NCBI RefSeq assembly: GCF_016405145.1
Contig: NZ_JAEKIA010000007.1
Span: 1-64,000, forward strand
DNA length: 64,000 nt
Direction: 5' to 3'
Source of the DNA: Schaalia cardiffensis
GTDB taxonomy: Bacteria > Actinomycetota > Actinomycetes > Actinomycetales > Actinomycetaceae
The position numbers and the translations under genes are program-made. Position 1 is the stretch's first letter, and the number at the start of each line of letters is the position of its first letter. Shown here one piece after another: positions 33,795 through 41,889 of the stretch. Below the pieces are notes generated by a model. That model was given only the letters and a program-made list of their open reading frames with translations. It did not search any database and had not been told where the DNA came from.

Positions 33795-34580
33795 CTAGAT
33801 GCCGAGAAGCCTCGAGTAGATCGAGCAGTCCTCTTCGGAAAAGACGTTGAAGACCACCGTCATGTTCTTCTCGTGCGAGTCGAGCCACTCGCGGGTCGTG
33901 CGAAGAGCGATCCTCGCGGCTTCCTCCTTCGGGAAGGCGAACACTCCCGTGGAGATTGCGCAAAAGGCGATCGAATGAAGGCCGTTCTTCGCCGCGAGGT
34001 CGAGGCAGCTCCTGTAGCACGAGGCAAGCTGGGCGCGGTGCTCATCGCTCGGCCTCCCATTCGCGATGGGCCCCACCGTGTGAATGGCATGCGTCGAAGG
34101 CAGGTTGTAGGCCCCGGTGATCTTCGCCGATCCCGTGGGCTCCGCGTGTCCCTGCTCATCCATGAGCCGGGCGCATTCGGCCCGCAGTTGCACTCCCGCG
34201 AAAGTGTGAATCGCATTGTCGATGCAGTGATGCCCCGGACTCCAACAACCCAGAAGCCCACTATTCGCGGCGTTGACAATCGCATCAACGGCCAGAGTGG
34301 TGATATCGCCCCTCCACAGGCGCATACGAGGATCCTCAAGGCTGAAGTTCGCCTCTTCTAGGGTGGAAATGCCCGCTTCGGCGATGAGGCCGGAGAGCAA
34401 CTCGTCTTGCGCCTCGAGCCAGGACTTTCCGATCGGGGCGGGCGGGCGAGTGTTCACCAGGGCCCGGAAAAGCTTCCACAGCGCAGCGCTGTCCCCGGTG
34501 CTCTGCGCTTCCATTCCCCGCTCCGCTAAGAGTTCCTCCGTCAAGGATGTGAGCAGCTCGCGCTTGCGAGACTCTTCCAT
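33795..34580 (-). CDS. Zinc-type macrodomain protein (ADP-ribosyl hydrolase family)
   Basis: This 261-residue protein has an N-terminal helical extension (1-95) followed by a macrodomain: MRLWRGDITTLAVDAIVNAANSGLLGC, then the loop SPGHHCIDNAIHTFAGVQLR and GSAKITGAYNLPSTHAIHTVGP. The Cys and His residues around GCWSPGHHC match the zinc-binding loop of protein-ADP-ribose hydrolases linked to SirTM sirtuins. ATG at 34580 is followed by EESRKRELL; an upstream ATG would add five residues. No sirtuin, lipoate ligase or GcvH-like gene is adjacent, so its usual partners are absent here. It may reverse ADP-ribosylation of proteins or nucleic acids. Confidence 0.9.
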   Translation of the reverse strand: MEESRKRELLTSLTEELLAERGMEAQSTGDSAALWKLFRALVNTRPPAPIGKSWLEAQDELLSGLIAEAGISTLEEANFSLEDPRMRLWRGDITTLAVDAIVNAANSGLLGCWSPGHHCIDNAIHTFAGVQLRAECARLMDEQGHAEPTGSAKITGAYNLPSTHAIHTVGPIANGRPSDEHRAQLASCYRSCLDLAAKNGLHSIAFCAISTGVFAFPKEEAARIALRTTREWLDSHEKNMTVVFNVFSEEDCSIYSRLLGI

Positions 34581-34824
34581 ATCAGTCCTCCTCATCCCCT
34601 CGTGTCGTGGCTCCTTGCGTCCTTGTCCATTCCGCTCTGAGCCCTCCGGTCTTACTCCGTCCCGCGCACACTCGCCGAGAGCGGAGCTTCGGGCCCCATT
34701 GAGGCCGATGCCCCTTCAGTATCCAAAAAATCCTCAGTATCCGGGAGAAGCGGAGGCTTGCGGATTAGTATCGACTCGATCATCGGCATCGACGAGGCCT
34801 GCCTCGAGGGGAGAATAATCCGTT

Positions 34825-35139
34825 ATGGCGAGCAGCAAGGAGTACCTGGAGCACGTCCTCGATCTGCTCTCCAAGGTTCCGGGCGTGACTCATCGCACAA
34901 TGATGGGCGAATACCTGCTCTACTCCGAGGGCGTCCTCTTCGGCGGCGTCTACGACGACAGATTCCTCCTCAAAGACGTGCCCGCGGCCCGTAAAGCCTT
35001 CCCGCTGGAGCAAGAGCCCTACGAGGGTGCGCGTCCAATGCTGCTCGTCGACAGCGAGGATCCGGTGCTGATCGGCGACACAATTGCGGCGATGATCCCC
35101 CAACTGTGCGCATCAGCGACAAGGAGGCGTCGAAAATAG
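34825..35139 (+). CDS. TfoX N-terminal-domain protein
   Basis: This 104-residue protein is a stand-alone TfoX/Sxy N-terminal domain: LLSKVPGVTHRTMMGEYLLYSEGVLFGGVYDDRFLLK is the family core. In gamma-proteobacteria the full-length protein regulates competence; stand-alone actinobacterial copies have unknown roles. It has no helix-hairpin C-terminal domain and ends in a basic tail, TRRRRK. Its last 27 bp overlap the convergent HAD gene. Confidence 0.88.
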   Translation: MASSKEYLEHVLDLLSKVPGVTHRTMMGEYLLYSEGVLFGGVYDDRFLLKDVPAARKAFPLEQEPYEGARPMLLVDSEDPVLIGDTIAAMIPQLCASATRRRRK

Positions 35140-35775
35140 CTCCGGCACAAGCTCTGCAAGAGAGTCGAGAACTCTCGTAGTCATTGCCCGGTGGGCCTCA
35201 TCGGGCTGCTTGAGGTCGGGCACGCAGACGACGGGGATGCCTGCGGCGTGGGCGGCCTCGATGCCCATCTCCGAGTCTTCGAGGACGAGGCAGTGTGCGG
35301 GGGCTGTGCCAAGAGCCGCAGCCGCGCTGAGGAAGACCTGCGGGTCGGGTTTGCCGCGCGTGATGTCCTCAGCGCAGATCAGGGCGTCGAAACGATCGAG
35401 AATGCCATGCGCTTCGAGGATCGAGCGGGCGCGCTCGCGGGTCGAGGATGTCCCCAGGGCGATGGAGCGTCCGCTCTCGCGCAGATCTTCAAGGAGCTGA
35501 CGCGCTCCCGGCTTGAGGGGGATGCCTGTGCGGCGCGCCTCAGCCTCTTCGGATTCGACATGGGCGCACGCCTCCTCAAGGGTTGCTGGCAGGCCGAAAC
35601 GGGAGATGAAGTCCGCCATGATCGGGCGAATCGGGCGGCCGGAGAATCCAGAGAGATAGTCGGCAAGGGTGAACTCGTGGCCGATTGCGGCCAGCATCTC
35701 GCGGTAGATCCGATAGAACACCATTTCAGAGTCGATGAGCAGACCATCGAGGTCGAATATCACTGACTGGATCAT
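35113..35775 (-). CDS. HAD-superfamily phosphatase (beta-phosphoglucomutase-like)
   Basis: This 220-residue protein has HAD motif I DLDGLLIDSE with the nucleophile Asp, a helical C1 cap (about 15-90), motif II LGTSSTRE, motif III Lys in ITRGKPDPQVFL and motif IV VLEDSEMGIEAAHAAG. It probably hydrolyses or isomerises sugar phosphates. It overlaps the convergent TfoX-like gene by 27 bp. The substrate cannot be inferred from context. Confidence 0.92.
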   Translation of the reverse strand: MIQSVIFDLDGLLIDSEMVFYRIYREMLAAIGHEFTLADYLSGFSGRPIRPIMADFISRFGLPATLEEACAHVESEEAEARRTGIPLKPGARQLLEDLRESGRSIALGTSSTRERARSILEAHGILDRFDALICAEDITRGKPDPQVFLSAAAALGTAPAHCLVLEDSEMGIEAAHAAGIPVVCVPDLKQPDEAHRAMTTRVLDSLAELVPELFSTPPCR

Positions 35776-35875
35776 GGGGTGCTCCTTCGCGGTTTTCCTC
35801 CGGTTTCGAGCTTAGCGAAGCGGCTCCTCGAAGGGGGAGGAGAATGAAGAGCGAGGCGGTTGTCCCCTTGAACGC

Positions 35876-35909
35876 GAAGTGATGACTTCATAGGGAAGTG
35901 ATGACTTCA
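35876..35909. repeat. Twin 15-bp palindromic repeats downstream of corA
   Basis: GAAGTGATGACTTCA occurs at 35876-35890 and 35895-35909. Each unit is itself an inverted repeat (GAAGT-GATG-ACTTC). They lie just past the corA stop codon and could terminate corA transcription or bind a dimeric regulator. Confidence 0.75.
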
Positions 35910-35926
35910 CTGGAGGGGACAGTGGC

Positions 35927-36844
35927 TCAGAGCCATTTGCGGCGCTTGAAGAAAAAGATCAGGCCGAGCGTCACTGCGAGCGACACGAGGAACACCAGCG
36001 GGTAGCCCCAGCGCCACGCCAACTCGGGCATGTGCGTGAAGTTCATTCCGTACCAGCCGACGATGAGGGTGAGTGGAGCGAAGATCACGGTCACGACAGT
36101 CAGGACCGTCATGATGTGGTTCTGCTGGATGTCGAGACGCATCTTGGAAAGATCCCTCATCTGCAGCGCCTGGTCACGAAGAGAGGAGGCTTGATCGCGC
36201 AGCTTGTCGAGGCGGCCGTAAACCGTGCGGAAGTAACGCAGATTCTCCTCCGCGAAGAAGCCGTTCTCGTTCTCCTCGAGGAGGCGGACGAGGTCCATGA
36301 GGTGGTCGTAGTGATCGTCGAGGTCACGAAGCTCGGAACGCATCTCGTTGATCCTATGAGCCGCGCTGCCGGGCCTGCCCGCCATGATCGCGTGCTCCAT
36401 GCCGTCGAGCTCGTCCTCGTAGTCGCGAAGCAGCTGCGGATCGTTCTTGATGATCTGCACGAAGAAGTCCGCGAGGAAGCGCTCGAGACCTGGTCTGCGC
36501 CACCTCCGGTTCTCGGCGATCTGTTCCACCAGGGTTAAGGCATTGTCCTGGGCGTCGACGAATACGACGCCCTTTTCGTCCAAAGCGAAGGTAAAGCGCG
36601 CTTCGGGGAGATCCGGGTTCGCGCGGTCCGGGATGAAGATCGTTCCTGTGACGGCGTCGTAGTTCGTCTCCGCTTGAGTGTCGAGGGATGTTGAGAGGTC
36701 CGGGTCGAACTCGATGCCCATGTCGTAGGCATCGCGTCCCTCGGCCCATTCCTCGGGCGTGAGGACGGCGACGAAAGGGGTGTTCGCAGAGCGGATCTCC
36801 GCCTCTTCGCAGGCCCTCAGGCGCTCGTCGATGAGGTAGTGCAT
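35927..36844 (-). CDS. corA: CorA-family divalent cation transporter
   Basis: This 305-residue protein has a cytoplasmic funnel (1-240) with long helices (EDELDGMEHAIMAGR, RTVYGRLDKLRDQASSLRDQ) followed by two C-terminal membrane helices. Between them sits the selectivity motif YGMNF (Gly-Met-Asn). The tail ends in basic FFKRRKWL. It probably imports Mg2+ or Co2+ passively as a pentamer. ATG at 36844 follows AGGAGG. The in-frame upstream extension was rejected for that reason. Confidence 0.94.
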   Translation of the reverse strand: MHYLIDERLRACEEAEIRSANTPFVAVLTPEEWAEGRDAYDMGIEFDPDLSTSLDTQAETNYDAVTGTIFIPDRANPDLPEARFTFALDEKGVVFVDAQDNALTLVEQIAENRRWRRPGLERFLADFFVQIIKNDPQLLRDYEDELDGMEHAIMAGRPGSAAHRINEMRSELRDLDDHYDHLMDLVRLLEENENGFFAEENLRYFRTVYGRLDKLRDQASSLRDQALQMRDLSKMRLDIQQNHIMTVLTVVTVIFAPLTLIVGWYGMNFTHMPELAWRWGYPLVFLVSLAVTLGLIFFFKRRKWL

Positions 36845-36950
36845 GGTCCCTCCTGGTCGTCCCTGCGTACTCGAGTTTGCCACGTCCTCGCAGGGTCTTT
36901 GAAACTCCGATGCGGAAGCGGGGCAGAAGAGCATAGTGGCGGCCACTCAC

Positions 36951-36963
36951 TGAACGTTGTTCA
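36951..36963. promoter_or_regulatory. Palindrome TGAACGTTGTTCA upstream of corA
   Basis: The TGAAC-N3-GTTCA form lies about 107 bp before corA and matches the core of the TetR-type operator at 28058 (TGAAC-AGT-GTTCA). The spacer is 3, not 4, so it is not a LexA box. Confidence 0.45.
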
Positions 36964-37066
36964 ACTAAGGCCTCGTCAACGCCCCACCGTGTCTTTCGGG
37001 ATCGCAGCGCTCATCGCCACAGCACTTCTCGCGGTGCGCGCCCCCAGGTCTTGGTGAATCGCGCCT

Positions 37067-37726
37067 TCAGATCTGCGGAGCGCCCATGAACTCCGCAAGA
37101 GCCCGATCGAAGTCCGTGGGATCCTTCATCTCCCACTTGCCGTTTTTCCGTACATATTCGATGGTGAAATCATCGGACTTCATTGGGAAACTCGAACTTG
37201 CCAGGTACTCGTTGACCGTGTCAGAGAAGAGCTTGATAAGCGTCGCCTCATCGGGGGCCATGGGGTCGATGCCGGACTCGGCGACCTTCTGAGTGAGTGC
37301 TTCCTCAAGCCCCCTTGAGGCTTCCTCATTGAAATCCGGGATCGAGACGCGAATCGTGACGAGGGCGGTATTGCCTTCCACTTGAACATCCGAAACTTCA
37401 CAGCTCGTCTTGTCTACGAAAGTCTTCGCGAGAAGCTGAAGATCCAAGCCGAGATTCTCCAGCTGAGCGAGCTCGGTATCCGCCCGAAGCAGAGCCGCGA
37501 CCTGCTCAGGCGAAGGAGAGACCCCGAATTCTTTGAGCTCTTTCGAAAACTGTTGATTCTCAACTGAGCCCGAGGGGGCGCTCGTTTTCGCTTGGGCGGA
37601 TTGGCTTGACATCGCCGAAGAGGCGGGAGAGTCTGCGGCCTTCGAATCAGGCGCCGAGGAACAGCCCGCCAAAGCGCCCACGGCAAGCGCGAGAACAGCA
37701 AGAACCGGCACAGACGAACGGGACAT
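37067..37726 (-). CDS. Secreted lipoprotein, unknown function
   Basis: This 219-residue protein has a type II signal peptide (SRSSVPVLAVLALAVGALAGC) with lipobox LAGC, so Cys is lipidated and the protein is anchored outside the membrane. A Ser/Ala-rich linker (25-55) is followed by a mixed alpha/beta domain with two Cys-free halves, ending KNGKWEMKDPTDFDRALAEFMG, like DUF4878/NTF2-type lipoproteins. ATG at 37726 follows GAGGAAG. It is divergent from the MMPL transporter across 312 bp. Confidence 0.88.
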   Translation of the reverse strand: MSRSSVPVLAVLALAVGALAGCSSAPDSKAADSPASSAMSSQSAQAKTSAPSGSVENQQFSKELKEFGVSPSPEQVAALLRADTELAQLENLGLDLQLLAKTFVDKTSCEVSDVQVEGNTALVTIRVSIPDFNEEASRGLEEALTQKVAESGIDPMAPDEATLIKLFSDTVNEYLASSSFPMKSDDFTIEYVRKNGKWEMKDPTDFDRALAEFMGAPQI

Positions 37727-37756
37727 GGCACTTCCTCGCTTCCTCCACACGGCGTC

Positions 37757-37775
37757 GCGCACGATTCTCGTGCGC
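37757..37775. promoter_or_regulatory. Hairpin/palindrome in the lipoprotein-MMPL divergent region
   Basis: GCGCACGA-TTC-TCGTGCGC is a perfect 8-bp inverted repeat 31 bp upstream of the lipoprotein start. The remaining 37776-38038 stretch must hold the MMPL promoter, but I see no other clear element. Confidence 0.55.
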
Positions 37776-38038
37776 TAGGGAACGATGCGGAAGAGATCAC
37801 TTAACGCTACACGACTCCTCCCACAGGGAATTGAAGTACAGCAATGAATCGGGTGCTACTCCTTATCCGGTGCCACTCGTCACAAGGGATGAGCACAACA
37901 TTGGCGCAGATAGATCGCGATCCGGTCTCAATCCTTCGAGTCCGACCCGGGGTGAGTGCTTTCTCAGTACTCTTGAAAGACGATGCTCCCAATGGTGGGT
38001 CCTTGTCGTGGTGAATCACCGCATGAATGGAGTCCTCC

Positions 38039-41000
38039 ATGCCGATGAATCTCGCAAGATTCCTCGTGACCACCCGTCACATGATTCTTGCCGTGATGAT
38101 TGCGCTGACGATCGGTGCCGCATTCCTCATTCCGAAAGTCGGTGTTATCACGGATATGGCGGAGTTCTTACCCGCCGATTCTTCGATGCGCGCCGGGATT
38201 GCCCTCATGGAAGAAGAATTCCCCGAAGATGCGGAGATTTCGACGACGCGTGTCATGACCCGAGGGCTTTGTGAGGAAGAAGAACTCGCGACCGCTGAGG
38301 CCCTCGCGCGCATTCCCGGTGTCGCCAAGGTCCAGCACGAGGCGGGGGACCCGCGTTTCCACAAGGGGGAGGCGAGCCTTTTCATTGTGGAATCGCCCCA
38401 CCCCTACGGCTCTGCGCAGGATACGGCGATTCACCATGCGATTGAAGAGCAGCTTGCCGGAAGCGAACATGTGCTCCGCTCGGACACTCCTTCACAAGCC
38501 GACGAGCTCCCCCTGTGGATCATTATTATTGCTGTTTGTCTTGTGGCGCTGATCCTTGTCATCATGTGCCCCTCCTGGCTTGAACCGCTCCTTTTCCTCG
38601 TCACGATCGGCATGGCCATTGTCCTCAATCTCGGGACGAATATCATTCGCGGGTCGATCGCGGACATCACCTTCACCATTGGCGCGATCTTGCAGCTCGT
38701 CTTGTCGATGGACTACTCGATCATCCTCATGAACCGTTACCGTCACGAGCGCGAAGGCGCCCGCAGCACGACTGAAGCGATGAGCCGGGCCCTGCGGGGA
38801 GCCTCTTCTTCGATCCTGTCTTCGTCAATGACGACGGTCGTTGGCCTGCTCATGCTTTGCTTCATGAGCCTTGGAATCGGAATGGACCTGGGAATCGCCC
38901 TCGCGAAGGGCGTGTTCTTGTCCATGCTCTCGGTCTTCTTGATTCTGCCGAGCCTTATCCTCATGTTCGACCGGTGGCTCCTCGCGAGCCAGAAGCCCTA
39001 CTGGGAGCCGAGGCTGCGTGGCCTGGCCCACGTTCAATTCCGTTTCCGCTGGCCGATCCTCCTCGTGTTCATCGCGCTGTTCGCCCTATCAGCTCTCAGC
39101 GCGGCCGGCACCCCCGTCGCTTACACACTGAGCAAAGACGATCCGATCGCCGAGGTCTTCGATAAGGACAACCCCATCGTCCTCGTCTACAACAACGAGG
39201 ACGAGGACGCGGCTCGTGCCCTCGCTCAGCGTCTTGAAAGTGATCCCCATGTCAGCTCCGTGAGCTCGCACTCATCCACGATCGGCAAACAACGATCACT
39301 TCAGGACATGAAGAGCGCACTCAATCAGATGAGTGAAGAATCGGGGACACAGGGCTTCGTCCTCGACGATCGCACCCTCACACTCGTCTACTTCCTCGCC
39401 CACGAGGGGAAGGCGAGTGAGACGATGACGCTCGCCGAGTTCGTGAGTTTTGTGCGCAGCGACCCGGATGCGTCCTCCCATATGGACCAGTCGATGCGTG
39501 ATCGTCTCGACGCTTTGACGCCTTTCCTTGATCGAGAGGCTCTCCTCGCACCCCAGGGGGCTGCGGGTCTCGCATCGCTGTTGAAGATGAGTGAGGAGGA
39601 TGCGCGTGCCATCCTCCTCGCCCACGCGATCTCCGATCCTTCGATTAGCGCGGACCCGATGAGTCTTGCCCAGTTCATTCACTTCGTCGCCGAGGATCTG
39701 GCTCAAGACCCCCAATACTCGTCCATGGTGACAGGCGCCCAGATCGCGAGGCTCAGGAGCGTTGAGCGCTTCACTGATGCGGAGGCGATGACAAGGCCGA
39801 TCGGGTACTCACAGATGGCGAGACTATTGGGGATGGATGAAGAACTCCTCGCCCAGGTGTACGCCACGCGAGTAGTCTCCGGCGGGGCCTACGACTCGGC
39901 GAAGTGGACCCTTCCTCAACACCTCAACGCCCTTTCCACTCTGGCGGCTCTGCCTCAAGCAGCAGCCGGGCTCGCTCAGAACCAGGGCGCAGGCCTGGAT
40001 AAGCTCGCAAAGATCGCGGATGCGGCAGCGATGACGACGCCGATGGATGCCGCGTCCCTGGCGAGGATCACCGGCCAGAACATCGAAGAAGTCAGCATGA
40101 TCCTCCAGCTGAAAGCGGCAACGAGCCAAGGGGGAACACCACCCGGGGGGCCACAATCGGGTTCAGCACAATCGGGCGCGCAATCAGGCGCACAATCGGG
40201 CACGCCTGTGCCTCAGAGCCCCCAAAGCTCGGGCTCCCACAGCGGGGCAAGTACGCCACCGCCCGACACGAGTTCTCTCATGGCCTCACCGAAAGACTAC
40301 CTCGACTTCCTTCTCGCCGCATCGAATGATCCAGCATCGCCCCTGGCCACAATGATCGGAGCGGAGGAGAAGAAAGGGCTCGCCGCACTGCACGGCCTCA
40401 TCACCCTCTCCATTTCAGGTCAGGCCATCAGCGCCGCAGACTTCGCCTCACTCACCGGCATTGATGCCCGCACCATCGCCTTCGCGCACGCCCTCGCGGA
40501 TATCCCCGCCCTCGGCGGGCAATGGGCCTTCAGCCCGCAAGAAATCGTCAACGCCCTCGCCACGGAGCCGGGGGCCGAAGACCGGGCGGCAGAGCTGAGA
40601 AAGCTCGCCACGATCATCAACGATTCAGTCGCCGGACGGGCTTACACTCCAGCGCGCCTGGCGGCCCTGACCGGGATGAGCGACCGGGATGCTCGCAGTA
40701 TCGCACTCCTGAGAAGCTCCCTGTACTCGGATTCTTCCGCCTGGAACATGAGCGCACGCGACGCCATCACCTTCCTCGTCGACACGATGATCCCCAGCAC
40801 GCACAACTCCCGGCGATTCACATCCCAAGAGTGCGAACAACTCCGCTTCCTTCGTACGCTCATCGATTCCGTCGTCGAACCCAAGAGGTACACGCCCGAA
40901 GAACTCGCAGCATTCCTCACCAGAGCCCCCGCAAGCGCCGCGGACTCGGGCGCGCCAGAAAGAATCGACCCCGATCAGATCAGCCTCGCATACCTCATGC

Positions 41001-41863
41001 ACGGGGCCTCGGAATGGAGCCCTCAGGGGCGAAGCCTCTCAATCGCCCAATTCGTGTCCACACTGTCGAAGAAGATCCTCAATGACCCCCGCTTCGATGG
41101 CCTCCTCACCCAAGAGAACCGGGCCGCCATCGCCCAAGCCGAGGAGCAGATCGCACAAGCAACAGTCCAGCTCATCGGGCACGCGCATTCGCGCATGATC
41201 ATCACAACGAGTCTGCCTGAAGAATCCGAACACACCGAAGCCTTCGTCTCCGCACTCCTCGCCACATGCCAAGCGGAGTTCACGCAAGGATGCCACCTCA
41301 TCGGCAACTCCGTGCTCATCCACGAAATGAGGAAGACCTTCCCCTCGGAAATGTCCCTCATCTCCTGGCTCACCGCCGCCGCGATCTTCACCGTCATCGC
41401 CCTGACCTTCCTCTCCCCGTCCCTGCCAGCCCTCTTAGTCCTCCTCGTCCAAGCGGGAGTGTTCATCACGATCACCACGATCGGGGTGCAGGGGTACTCG
41501 AACTACTACCTCGCACAACTCATGGTCCAATGCATCCTCATGGGCGCAACCATCGATTACGGCATTCTGCTCAGCAGCCAGTATCGCGAGGCGCGCCGAA
41601 GCCTGGGGATTCGTGAAGCCCTAGAGCGGGCCCTGAGTCGTTCAATCCACACGATCATGACCTCCGCTTCGATCATGATCCTCGTCACCGGGATCCTCAG
41701 TTTCCTCTTCGACAATCCGACGGTCGCTCAGATCTGCCGCACGATCTCCATAGGCGCGCTCGCGGCCACGACCCTCATCCTCTTCATGCTCCCGGGACTC
41801 CTAGCCGCCCTGGATCCTCTGATCGGCGGTCGTACACGCCTTCGTGAACCCGCGAGGAACTGA
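38039..41863 (+). CDS. Very large MMPL/RND-type membrane transporter with helical repeat insert
   Basis: This 1,274-residue protein has the MMPL layout: one helix (about 15-33), a first extracytoplasmic loop (35-155), five helices (158-310), a helix near 335, an unusually long second loop (about 360-1105), then five helices to the end. The helix phrases ILQLVLSMDYSIILMNRYRHE and ILMGATIDYGILLSSQYREA are the paired proton-relay segments. The second loop carries at least four degenerate repeats around LAxLTGMxxxxARxIxL, and a Gln/Ser/Gly-rich spacer near 680-735. ATG at 38039 has GGAG upstream. Cargo is probably lipid or a surface molecule; it is unknown. Confidence 0.9.
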   Translation: MPMNLARFLVTTRHMILAVMIALTIGAAFLIPKVGVITDMAEFLPADSSMRAGIALMEEEFPEDAEISTTRVMTRGLCEEEELATAEALARIPGVAKVQHEAGDPRFHKGEASLFIVESPHPYGSAQDTAIHHAIEEQLAGSEHVLRSDTPSQADELPLWIIIIAVCLVALILVIMCPSWLEPLLFLVTIGMAIVLNLGTNIIRGSIADITFTIGAILQLVLSMDYSIILMNRYRHEREGARSTTEAMSRALRGASSSILSSSMTTVVGLLMLCFMSLGIGMDLGIALAKGVFLSMLSVFLILPSLILMFDRWLLASQKPYWEPRLRGLAHVQFRFRWPILLVFIALFALSALSAAGTPVAYTLSKDDPIAEVFDKDNPIVLVYNNEDEDAARALAQRLESDPHVSSVSSHSSTIGKQRSLQDMKSALNQMSEESGTQGFVLDDRTLTLVYFLAHEGKASETMTLAEFVSFVRSDPDASSHMDQSMRDRLDALTPFLDREALLAPQGAAGLASLLKMSEEDARAILLAHAISDPSISADPMSLAQFIHFVAEDLAQDPQYSSMVTGAQIARLRSVERFTDAEAMTRPIGYSQMARLLGMDEELLAQVYATRVVSGGAYDSAKWTLPQHLNALSTLAALPQAAAGLAQNQGAGLDKLAKIADAAAMTTPMDAASLARITGQNIEEVSMILQLKAATSQGGTPPGGPQSGSAQSGAQSGAQSGTPVPQSPQSSGSHSGASTPPPDTSSLMASPKDYLDFLLAASNDPASPLATMIGAEEKKGLAALHGLITLSISGQAISAADFASLTGIDARTIAFAHALADIPALGGQWAFSPQEIVNALATEPGAEDRAAELRKLATIINDSVAGRAYTPARLAALTGMSDRDARSIALLRSSLYSDSSAWNMSARDAITFLVDTMIPSTHNSRRFTSQECEQLRFLRTLIDSVVEPKRYTPEELAAFLTRAPASAADSGAPERIDPDQISLAYLMHGASEWSPQGRSLSIAQFVSTLSKKILNDPRFDGLLTQENRAAIAQAEEQIAQATVQLIGHAHSRMIITTSLPEESEHTEAFVSALLATCQAEFTQGCHLIGNSVLIHEMRKTFPSEMSLISWLTAAAIFTVIALTFLSPSLPALLVLLVQAGVFITITTIGVQGYSNYYLAQLMVQCILMGATIDYGILLSSQYREARRSLGIREALERALSRSIHTIMTSASIMILVTGILSFLFDNPTVAQICRTISIGALAATTLILFMLPGLLAALDPLIGGRTRLREPARN

Positions 41864-41889
41864 CGCTCGTCACCCCTTACCCTGAATGA

